Origin: Ensifer sp. PDNC004 | Lineage (GTDB): Bacteria > Pseudomonadota > Alphaproteobacteria > Rhizobiales > Rhizobiaceae | Direction: 5' to 3' | DNA length: 64,000 nt | Assembly: GCF_016919405.1 (NCBI RefSeq) | Contig: NZ_CP070352.1 | Coordinates: forward strand, 496,001 to 560,000 | Shown here: one piece after another, positions 34,212 to 41,602 of the stretch | Layout of the letters: each line of letters starts with the position of its first letter | How positions within the stretch are numbered: position 1 is the first letter of the stretch | Made by a program: the position numbers and the translations under genes | Notes under the pieces: generated by a model | What the model saw: the letters and a program-made list of their open reading frames with translations, nothing else | Databases searched by the model: none | Told to the model about the DNA's origin: nothing

Positions 34212-35045
34212 ATGCGTGACGACAACTTTCGAGTGCGGTTCTGGGGCGTAAGAGGAAGTTTGCCGGTCTCCGGCCAACAATACGTCGCCTATGGGGGAAA
34301 TACATCCTGCATCGAGATTCGATGCGGCAAGGATGTATTGCTGTTCGACGCCGGTTCCGGCCTGCGCGAGGCGGGCTATGCCCTGATCGCCGAAGGTGTC
34401 GAAGAGTTTGATCTGTTCTTCACCCACAGCCACTACGACCACATTATCGGTCTTCCCTACTTCAAACCCATCTACAAGTGTCGCAATTCGGTGCGCTTCT
34501 GGTCTGGCCATCTACACGGCACCATGACCACGCGGGAGATGATCCGCGATTTCATGCGCCCGCCGTGGTTCCCGGTCGATCCCGACATCTGTCAGGCTAG
34601 CCTCGACGGCATGGACTTCAAACCCGGTGACGTGCTGACCCCGCGTGCCGGCGTCACCATCCGCACGACGAGCCTCAATCATCCCGGTGGCTGCGTCGGC
34701 TACCGGATCGAATGGAACGGCCGCGCCGTCGCTCTTGTCTACGATACCGAACATGAACCGGGCGTTCTCGATCCTGGGGTCCTCGAACTGATCGCCGGCG
34801 CCGACCTGTTCGTCTACGACTGCACCTATCTCGAAAGCGAGATGGAGCATTTTCGTGGCTATGGACACTCGACCGGCATGCATGGCGCAAGACTGGCAAT
34901 GGCCGCCGGCGTCAAGCAGCTCGCCATGTTCCACCACGACCCGTCGCGCACCGACGAGGCGTTGGCCGCCATGGAACGCGACGTCCAGGCGACGTTCCCC
35001 GGTGCCTTTGCCGCCCGTGACGGACAGATCGTCGAGCTCGACTGA
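34212..35045 (+). CDS. Metallo-beta-lactamase-fold hydrolase
   Basis: A 277-residue cytoplasmic protein. VRFWGVRGSLPVSG at the N-terminus is typical of the RNase Z/PhnP-like branch; FTHSHYDHIIGLPYF is the HxHxDH metal site; later ligands are in LNHPGGCVGYRI, YDTEH and MFHHDPSR. Proteins of this type act on phosphodiesters or cyclic nucleotides, but the substrate is not evident. Its position near two cyclase-fold genes makes a phosphodiesterase role a testable idea, not a conclusion. ATG at 34212. Confidence 0.82.
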   Translation: MRDDNFRVRFWGVRGSLPVSGQQYVAYGGNTSCIEIRCGKDVLLFDAGSGLREAGYALIAEGVEEFDLFFTHSHYDHIIGLPYFKPIYKCRNSVRFWSGHLHGTMTTREMIRDFMRPPWFPVDPDICQASLDGMDFKPGDVLTPRAGVTIRTTSLNHPGGCVGYRIEWNGRAVALVYDTEHEPGVLDPGVLELIAGADLFVYDCTYLESEMEHFRGYGHSTGMHGARLAMAAGVKQLAMFHHDPSRTDEALAAMERDVQATFPGAFAARDGQIVELD

Positions 35046-35126
35046 GCATCCGATACCGCGTCAGAATAGGCTCACATTCCCCAGCGCACAAAATCCCCGG
35101 GCGGAACTATTTCTTGCCCTGCGGAT

Positions 35127-35147
35127 TCCTTCTTTCCAAAGAAGGAG
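35127..35147 (+). promoter_or_regulatory. Hairpin sequestering the ribosome binding site of the small acidic protein gene
   Basis: TCCTTCTTT-CC-AAAGAAGGA forms a nine-pair stem (eight if the loop opens to four bases). The right arm contains the AAGGAG ribosome binding site of the gene that starts at 35154. An RNA folded this way would hide the site. The stem is mostly A-U and short, so it would melt with moderate heating or be opened by a trans-acting RNA. Confidence 0.5.
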
Positions 35148-35153
35148 TAGCGA

Positions 35154-35336
35154 ATGAACAAGGACAAGAAGGCCCAACAGGCGATCGAAGAAACCGGCAA
35201 GGAACCCGCGGGTGGGCAGAATCTTCCAACTGCAGGTCCCCATGCGAAGGATCGACTGACCGACAAGAGTAGGACGCCCGGCTCCGGCTTGCTGCCGGAT
35301 AACGACGACGACGCGATCGTTCCCGGTAGCGGCTGA
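35154..35336 (+). CDS. Small hydrophilic acidic protein, unknown function
   Basis: A 60-residue protein rich in Lys, Asp, Gly and Pro with no hydrophobic segment; it ends LLPDNDDDAIVPGSG and is probably disordered. GAAGGAG lies six bases before the ATG, so it is very likely translated. Its composition recalls small stress-related hydrophilic proteins, but no family is recognised. The ribosome binding site sits within a hairpin. It follows the MBL gene by 108 bases on the same strand. Confidence 0.65.
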   Translation: MNKDKKAQQAIEETGKEPAGGQNLPTAGPHAKDRLTDKSRTPGSGLLPDNDDDAIVPGSG

Positions 35337-35467
35337 GGTGGTGTGCAATCGAAGCAGGGCCGTCGCATACGACGGCCGCGCCGACCTGACATCGGGGTTC
35401 GCCTCCACGCCTGGACGCCGTACTTTTTCTCGCAGCAGTCGGCAAAGCACTTGCCAGCGCAGATTTG

Positions 35468-36232
35468 TCAGGCTGTAAGATCGGCACCGGTTCGCCAGCG
35501 ACAGGCCGGATTCCCGGCCGTCAGGGCGAATAGCGCCTCCATGAAGGACCAGACGCCGGCGTCGTGAACCAGATGATGGGTGAGCACGCCGATGGTTCGC
35601 CCGGCCTGATCCCGCTTCTTTTCATCTTCACCACAGACTTGCCGCAGCCGGGCGATAAGGTCGGACACGATCGCTGCGTGGTCGCGGCAGCCGCGCGTTC
35701 CGTGCCAGTCCATCACATCGACATGGGTGTTGACGAGCTTGAACGGCGAGGGCTTTTCGGGGCCGTAGACCGAGAGCGCTTCAAAACCAATCCCGGGCAG
35801 GCCATTCAGAAGCGCGCCATCGATCCGGTTCCACGGCGGCACCAGCATCGGCACGAAGCTCTGCGGAAACAGCGCCCGGAGGCGCGTGTAGCCCGCGGCG
35901 AGTTCCTGGAGAACCGTTGAGCGCGGCCGGTGGGCGCCGAGTTCCTGCTTCTTTTCTTCCGGCGGAGCGTGGTTGCGATGCGCCCACCCGTGCACCGCAA
36001 TGCTGACGCCGGCGTACCCATCGAGGTGGCGCGCAAGCGCCTCCCCCGTCAGCGCCGGCGGCACGGCGATGACCACCGGAATCCGGTAGCTGTCGACCAG
36101 CGACAGCAGGCGGTCGAGCGCTGCCGTCGGCTCGGCGGCATCGTCGTCCCGCAGCCAGAAATCAACCTGTCGCCCGGATGCAGCCACGCGCTCAAGCGCG
36201 ACGGCAAGTTGCCGCCAATGGGGTTGCGTCAT
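35468..36232 (-). CDS. Polysaccharide deacetylase-like protein
   Basis: A 254-residue protein. DFWLRDDDAAEP near residue 24-35 carries the Asp pair of NodB-type enzymes, and SIAVHGWAHRNHAPP gives the His-x(3)-His metal motif in HGWAH. PPWNRID corresponds to the conserved central loop, and LTHHLVHD carries a late His. It is shorter and more divergent than typical NodB proteins, closer to WalW-type deacetylases found beside glycosyltransferases. It overlaps the upstream glycosyltransferase stop by four bases (ATGA), so the two act together, probably on a glycan. Confidence 0.78.
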   Translation of the reverse strand: MTQPHWRQLAVALERVAASGRQVDFWLRDDDAAEPTAALDRLLSLVDSYRIPVVIAVPPALTGEALARHLDGYAGVSIAVHGWAHRNHAPPEEKKQELGAHRPRSTVLQELAAGYTRLRALFPQSFVPMLVPPWNRIDGALLNGLPGIGFEALSVYGPEKPSPFKLVNTHVDVMDWHGTRGCRDHAAIVSDLIARLRQVCGEDEKKRDQAGRTIGVLTHHLVHDAGVWSFMEALFALTAGNPACRWRTGADLTA

Positions 36233-37326
36233 GGCAACGCCTCCAGGTGCTCGTCGAATATCGTGCGCAGTCGCCGCGTCGCCGCAGGAAAGGAGCGCTC
36301 CTCGTGGACGAACCGTCCGGCCGCCGCGCCCAATCTCCGGCGGAGAGCCGGGTCCTCTATCAGAGCGCGCATCGCCGCCGCTAAGGCTGCGACATCACCG
36401 TCGGGCGTGAGTATCCCTGTCTCGCCGTCCTTGACCACTTCCGGCACGCCGGCAGTGTTTTGCGCAATGACCGGCAGGCCCGCCGCCTGGGCTTCCAGGT
36501 AGGCAAGCCCGTATGCCTCGCCGCAGCCCGGCCAGACATAGAGGTCGCGGCGCGCAAGAATAGCCGGCAGATCGGCAGCGCTCCTTTCGCCGAGCCATTC
36601 CAGCCGGTCGCACGGCAGGGTCGAAAAAGCCTGTTGCACCTCGTCGCGGCACGGACCGTCGCCGACGATCGTCAGGGTCCAGCGGGTGTCGGTAATGCGC
36701 GTCAGCGATTGCGCCAACATGCGGTAACTGTCCAGCTTGTCGCCGCTGCGCATCATCGCGACAACGACCATGCGGCAGAGGTTATCCTTGCTTCGGCCCG
36801 CCAGCGCAAAAGGCGTCGCATCGATGAACGGCGCAAGCATCGCGTGGCGGCAATCGGGTGCGGCCTCCAGCAGGCCATCCCGGTCCCGGCGTGTCAGGCA
36901 GATGTTGACCGCCGCCTGCTTAATGGCCTGGAGCGCGTGGCGTTGGGCGATCGCGCGAACGCCGTCGTTTCGCCGCGCCGAGTATGAAGCTTCGGCCGTC
37001 ACATAGGGGATGGCGAATTCGGCGGCGAGTGTCGGGCCGAGGAGATCGGGCGCCTTGTAGTAGGGATGGTAGCAGAACCAGAGATCGGGGGCGCCGTCAC
37101 GCGTCCAGTCCTGCCGAAGGCGGGTGATCTCGCCTGCCGCCCTTTGCTCCAGCTCATGAAATTCTGCGTCCGATGCGGTCGCCATGAAGCTGCGCAGGTC
37201 CGAGACGACCGCGACCTCGTGCCCTCCCGCGCAGACTGCTGCAACCAGCATGCGCGCCATCAGCCGGTCACCCGAGGGAACCGGATGGTCAGGAGATTTC
37301 AGCGGTGCGTAAAAGGCGATCTTCAT
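36229..37326 (-). CDS. Glycosyltransferase family 4-type enzyme
   Basis: A 365-residue GT-B protein starting MKIAFYAPLKSPDHPVPSGDRLMARML. GCGEAYGLAYLEAQAAGLPVIAQ is the donor-site block with the E-x7-E pattern, followed by AGVPEVVKDGETG. I chose the ATG at 37326 because the conserved GT-B N-terminus begins there; the frame is open 29 codons further up without similarity. It is the first gene of a two-gene operon with the deacetylase. Acceptor and donor are unknown. Confidence 0.83.
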   Translation of the reverse strand: MKIAFYAPLKSPDHPVPSGDRLMARMLVAAVCAGGHEVAVVSDLRSFMATASDAEFHELEQRAAGEITRLRQDWTRDGAPDLWFCYHPYYKAPDLLGPTLAAEFAIPYVTAEASYSARRNDGVRAIAQRHALQAIKQAAVNICLTRRDRDGLLEAAPDCRHAMLAPFIDATPFALAGRSKDNLCRMVVVAMMRSGDKLDSYRMLAQSLTRITDTRWTLTIVGDGPCRDEVQQAFSTLPCDRLEWLGERSAADLPAILARRDLYVWPGCGEAYGLAYLEAQAAGLPVIAQNTAGVPEVVKDGETGILTPDGDVAALAAAMRALIEDPALRRRLGAAAGRFVHEERSFPAATRRLRTIFDEHLEALP

Positions 37327-37473
37327 CCGCAGAAAGCTATCGTTTCTCCGCAGCGGACTGTCAACCGACCGCGCCGGAAGCCTGCCGCTTTCCGATGGCA
37401 GCGCGGGAAACAAGAGGACGCGTCCGCGCCACCGTCCGCGGCCAGGGGAATACCAAGCGCCGCCGCCACCGGT

Positions 37474-37755
37474 TCATCGGTCGACTGGCAAATCGTAGTA
37501 GTCCCGGCGGATCAGTTTCAGCGAGCGGTCCGGCTGGATGACATAGGTTTCCTGAACGAAGCTGTTGCCGCTCGTGAAGCGGTGCGGAACGATGCTGCCG
37601 ACGGGCGCTTTCGTCAGCTTCGTGCGGGGCTGCCCGCCATAGGTGATGCTGCCGGGGATCGGCTCAAGGTCCGGCGTCGTACAGCCCGCAAGCGTCACCG
37701 CGGACAGAGCAAGCAGGCCAAACAGCCCGCCAAGGCTGCGGATGTTTTTCACCAT
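37474..37755 (-). CDS. Small lipoprotein, unknown function
   Basis: A 93-residue protein with a lipoprotein signal peptide: basic start (MVKNIR), hydrophobic core, and lipobox LAGC with Cys25 as the likely lipidated residue. The mature part is short and polar, with GQPRTKLTKAPVGSIVPHRF and a QETYVIQPDRSLKLIRRDYYDLP ending. AGG lies six bases before the ATG at 37755. Frames reading further upstream overlap the lytic transglycosylase end and are not real. It stands between two leftward genes; outer-membrane localisation is expected because residue +2 is Thr, not Asp. Confidence 0.7.
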   Translation of the reverse strand: MVKNIRSLGGLFGLLALSAVTLAGCTTPDLEPIPGSITYGGQPRTKLTKAPVGSIVPHRFTSGNSFVQETYVIQPDRSLKLIRRDYYDLPVDR

Positions 37756-37861
37756 GATAACCTGGCGGGCCCATTGCCGTCTGCCGAAAGCGCGATGCCC
37801 GCCACTCCTTGTTTCGTTTTCCAACCCGCGGCCAGACCGCGAAATATTGCCGCCGCGTCCG

Positions 37862-39316
37862 CTAAGGCGTTGCGACCACCCCCGTGCTGCCGGCCCTCTC
37901 GACCGCGGTTTCCGTATCATGCGCCGACAGCAGGCTATAGGCGACATAGTATTTGTAGATGTTGCTGACATATTGCACCGTCTCGCGCCCGACGATCGCC
38001 GCCGCGGCATTCTCGACATTGCCGAACCAGAGGTTCGGGTCGAGCCCCATATCCTTGGCCTTGGCCCTGAACTTGCGCAGGTTTCCCGGCCCGGCATTGT
38101 ATGCCGCGAAGGCGAAAAGCATTTGGTTTTTCGGCGTGACGGCCGGATCGTTAATGTAGGTATCGATGAGATAGCGCAGATATTTCGAGCCGGCCTCGAC
38201 GTTGAGGTTCTCGTCCTTGTCGATGCCGCGGATGTTGACGACCTTGTCGGCGGCGGTCGATGGCAGCAGCTGCATGATGCCGACCGCGCCCCGGTGGCTG
38301 CGGCGGGACTGATCGAGCTGCGATTCCTGGTAGCCCTGCGCCATCAGCATCAGGTGGTCGAAGGAATAGGTCTTCCCGTGCGTGCGGAAGATTTCCACGA
38401 GCTGCTTGAAACGCTCGACATCGGCTGGCGCATAGGCGCGCTTCAGCATCTTGTCGCCCTTGTAATAGGTGCTCCTCAGAATGTTGCCGAAGGTGGTCCC
38501 AACCCTGTGGGTCTTGACGAAGTCGTCGAGCACCGCCTTGAGCTTGGGGCTGTCCTTGCGGATCGCCCAGGCGATCTCGCCGTGGTCGGAAACGACGATG
38601 TCCTCGCGCACCTTTAGGTCGGTGAACACCTTCACCCAGATGTCCGCCTTGTATTTGTCGACGACCGTCCAGGGCAGCAGGCCGGCATTGATCATCTCCA
38701 GGACATCTTCGTCCTCGAGGTTCTCATCCATGTCCTTCAGAGCGATCGGCGCGCGGCCGGCCTTTTCGAAGCCGGCACTGAGCGCCGCCAGGTGCTCGTA
38801 ATAGCTGCTTGATCGGCGCACCTGCAGTTCCTGTCCGCTCAACTCGTCGACGCTCGTGATCGGTGGCGCCAGAGGGCCGGTGACCAGCACCTCCTTCGCC
38901 TCGTCGAAGAGCGGCGCGGTGAAGTCGACCTTTGCAAGCCGTGTCTCGGTGATCGTCAGGTTGGCCATGACGATGTCGCCAAGGCCCTCTTCGAGCGCCG
39001 ACAGCAGGCGTGCGCGCGGCATCGGCAGGAACCCGACGCGGATCTTGTCTATCTGCTTCTTGCGGCCCTTGTTGAGTTCGTTTTCGAGCGCCGTTCCGAA
39101 GTCGACGGCCGTGCCCAGTTGCTGGCCGCGATCGAGGAAATAGATCGTCTTGCTGAACGGCACGATGATGCGGATCAGCCGCCGCTTCTCCATACCGTCG
39201 AAGTCATCCGCATGCGGGACGAACATCGAGCGGAGGAATTGCTCGCTCGATTGCGCCATGGCGCTGCCGCCCGCAAAAAACACAAGCAGCAACAGCCCCA
39301 ACAGAATGCGTTTCAT
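37862..39316 (-). CDS. mltF: MltF-type membrane-bound lytic transglycosylase
   Basis: A 484-residue exported protein with a signal peptide (MKRILLGLLLLVFFAGGSAMAQ). Residues of about 45-265 form a family 3 solute-binding domain (RIIVPFSKTIYFLDRGQQLG, ADIVMANLTIT-like region, SSYYEHL), and residues 320-470 an SLT catalytic domain with the Glu in MAQGYQESQLDQSRRSHRGAVG and the later AFAAYNAGPGNLRKF block. It would cleave murein glycan strands. The signal ends in AQ without a lipobox Cys, unlike E. coli MltF, so it may be soluble in the periplasm. It is 40 bases downstream of the MscS gene. Confidence 0.85.
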   Translation of the reverse strand: MKRILLGLLLLVFFAGGSAMAQSSEQFLRSMFVPHADDFDGMEKRRLIRIIVPFSKTIYFLDRGQQLGTAVDFGTALENELNKGRKKQIDKIRVGFLPMPRARLLSALEEGLGDIVMANLTITETRLAKVDFTAPLFDEAKEVLVTGPLAPPITSVDELSGQELQVRRSSSYYEHLAALSAGFEKAGRAPIALKDMDENLEDEDVLEMINAGLLPWTVVDKYKADIWVKVFTDLKVREDIVVSDHGEIAWAIRKDSPKLKAVLDDFVKTHRVGTTFGNILRSTYYKGDKMLKRAYAPADVERFKQLVEIFRTHGKTYSFDHLMLMAQGYQESQLDQSRRSHRGAVGIMQLLPSTAADKVVNIRGIDKDENLNVEAGSKYLRYLIDTYINDPAVTPKNQMLFAFAAYNAGPGNLRKFRAKAKDMGLDPNLWFGNVENAAAAIVGRETVQYVSNIYKYYVAYSLLSAHDTETAVERAGSTGVVATP

Positions 39317-39355
39317 GGTCGGCCTCCCCAGCCCTGAGAAACCCGTTGGCGAATT

Positions 39356-41494
39356 CTACTCCTTTGCCCCGCCCTCCTCGCCGAGTGCGGCCGCTGCATT
39401 CTTCTTGGCGATCGCGTCCCGGGTTGCGGCGGCGGCGGCAGCGGCCGAATGCTGCTGCTCGTCGCCTGCCACCTGCACGGTTGGCGAGGCAAAGTTGATG
39501 CCGTTTTCCTTGAACGATTCCTTGATCATGACCTGCGCCCGACGCCGGACCTGGGTCTGCGCCCCAGGCTTCGTCTTCATGGCGAAACTCAACGTCATGC
39601 CGTAGTCGCCAAAGTTCTCGACGCCCTTCATCTTGACCGTCTCCAGGATCAGCGGCCCGATATCTGGATCCTCGAGCAGCTTGGCGCCAATCCCCTTCAC
39701 CAGCTTCTTCACCTTGGCCACATCGGCATCGAAGGAAACGTTGATCAGGAACTTGTCGATCACCCAGTCGCGGCTCATGTTCTGCACGGCGCCGAGCGAG
39801 CCGAAAGGCACCGTATAGACCGGGCCACGGTGATGCCTGAGCTTGACGGAGCGAATGCTGAAGGACTCGACCGTGCCCTTGTAGCTGCCGCTCTGGATGT
39901 ACTCGCCAATCCGGAAGGCGTCATCCATCATGTAGAAGATGCCGCTGATGACGTCCTTGACCAGCGTCTGGGAGCCAAAGCCGATGGCGACGCCGAAGAC
40001 ACCGGCGCCGGCAATCAGTGGGCCGATTTCCACGCCAAGGCCGGAGAGCACCATCAGCACGGCCACGATCGCGATGAAGGCCGCAAGAAAATTGCGCAAG
40101 ATCGGCAGCAACGTCATCAGCCGGGTGTTGCGCGCACGTTCGGCCGGATCGTCGGTCGCGTGATTGGCCTGCTTGACGCGCAGATTGATGAACCCCTTCA
40201 CCAACTGCCAGACCAGATCCGCCGTCAGCAGAATGACGATACCTGCTAGCGCCCCGCGGACCACCCGATTGAAGGCGTCGTCATGCATCATCGCCGTGGC
40301 GCTGACCTTGAAGACGAGCGCCAGCCAGCCGGCCGCCAGAGCGATGACCAGCAGGCGCGCGCCGCGCTCGATGAAGATGTTGCGCATCACATGCAAGTCG
40401 TCTTCGGCGGATGCCTGCAGCAAGGTTTTGGTGAACGCGCTGGTGAAGCGCAACAGCGGCGGTATGCCGATGACGTAGAGGCCGATCCAGAACAGCACGT
40501 CCATGCCGGCGACCCAAAGCAGCCACAGCACGATGAGGAAGGCAACCAGGAACACATTGCCGACGATGCGGCGCGAACCGACAACGGTGCCGGCGGGCCG
40601 ACGCACGACGGTCAGTATCCCGAGCGCCAGCACCAGCAGGCCAAGCAGCGCGGTGATGAGATCATGCACGTCGCTGGAGATCGAAAGCGCGCGCATCGCA
40701 TCGCCGACACCCCAGACGAGGGCGGCGGCGCCGATCAGCCACAGACTGTGCCGGTACCAGAAACTGGCCTCCTCCGCCGTCAGCGACATATAGCCCCCGC
40801 GCCCGTCCGCGCTCTCTTCGCTGACAGGGCCGCCCGTCAGGACCGCCGAAGCGATGATCATCAACAGCCGGGCGCCGATCCAGGCGCCGAGCAGCGGCGC
40901 GATCGTCGTTTCCAGCCGCGTCGGCCAGTCGGCGATCGCCAGCACCGACATGCTGGCGGCGGCAAAAACGATGAGCGGTAGCACGCGCGTGAGCATGGTG
41001 CGGGCCGGCCCCGTCAGCACAGCCCCCTTTAGACTGCGTCCAAGCAGCCAGCGCAGAAGATATTCGGCGCCGTAGCCGATCACCAGGATCAGGAAAAACC
41101 CTTTGAGGATGGGCGCAGTGCCGTGGCTCTCCATGTCGCCGGCAAGGCGCTCCTGTGCCGCCCGAATTTCCGGGCCGACGCGCGGAACCGCGTTGCCGAT
41201 GCCGGTCAGGTGGCGCCGGATTTCGGCGGTCCACCGCGCCACGACGCCGGTCGCGGGCGTTCCGTCCGGTGTATCAGCCGAAGCGGCCGGCGCCGTCTGT
41301 TTCGTCGACAGCCACTGTTTCACTTCCGGATCATCGAGAAGCTGGATCAGCTGCTGGACCTTTGCGGGCGGGGCCGCAGGCGCGACCTCCTGCGCCATCC
41401 CCGGCGAAATCAGCCCGAAGACTACGGAAAGAAAAGCCAGGAGACCGAAAAGCGGCCCCTTAAGCAAACGACCCGACGACCCGACACAGCCCAT
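39356..41494 (-). CDS. Large MscS-family mechanosensitive channel
   Basis: A 712-residue inner-membrane protein with a signal peptide (ending PGMAQ), a periplasmic N-terminal domain to about residue 120, and roughly ten to eleven transmembrane segments. The MscS core is intact: GPLIAGAGVFGVAIGFGSQ is the pore helix, followed by VKDVISGIFYMMDDAFRIGEYI and the beta domain VPFGSLGAVQNMSRDW. The tail is Ala-rich. The ATG at 41494 is supported by GGGGGTG eight bases upstream. It probably protects against osmotic downshock and sits beside other envelope genes. Confidence 0.88.
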   Translation of the reverse strand: MGCVGSSGRLLKGPLFGLLAFLSVVFGLISPGMAQEVAPAAPPAKVQQLIQLLDDPEVKQWLSTKQTAPAASADTPDGTPATGVVARWTAEIRRHLTGIGNAVPRVGPEIRAAQERLAGDMESHGTAPILKGFFLILVIGYGAEYLLRWLLGRSLKGAVLTGPARTMLTRVLPLIVFAAASMSVLAIADWPTRLETTIAPLLGAWIGARLLMIIASAVLTGGPVSEESADGRGGYMSLTAEEASFWYRHSLWLIGAAALVWGVGDAMRALSISSDVHDLITALLGLLVLALGILTVVRRPAGTVVGSRRIVGNVFLVAFLIVLWLLWVAGMDVLFWIGLYVIGIPPLLRFTSAFTKTLLQASAEDDLHVMRNIFIERGARLLVIALAAGWLALVFKVSATAMMHDDAFNRVVRGALAGIVILLTADLVWQLVKGFINLRVKQANHATDDPAERARNTRLMTLLPILRNFLAAFIAIVAVLMVLSGLGVEIGPLIAGAGVFGVAIGFGSQTLVKDVISGIFYMMDDAFRIGEYIQSGSYKGTVESFSIRSVKLRHHRGPVYTVPFGSLGAVQNMSRDWVIDKFLINVSFDADVAKVKKLVKGIGAKLLEDPDIGPLILETVKMKGVENFGDYGMTLSFAMKTKPGAQTQVRRRAQVMIKESFKENGINFASPTVQVAGDEQQHSAAAAAAATRDAIAKKNAAAALGEEGGAKE

Positions 41495-41602
41495 TCTCAA
41501 CACCCCCGACGAACATGCCCGTCCCCCGACCGGCACCACTCCCAATCTTTACAAAGGCTAACATACCACCTGACTGTTGCGTCAACGTCAAATTCAATGC
41601 GG

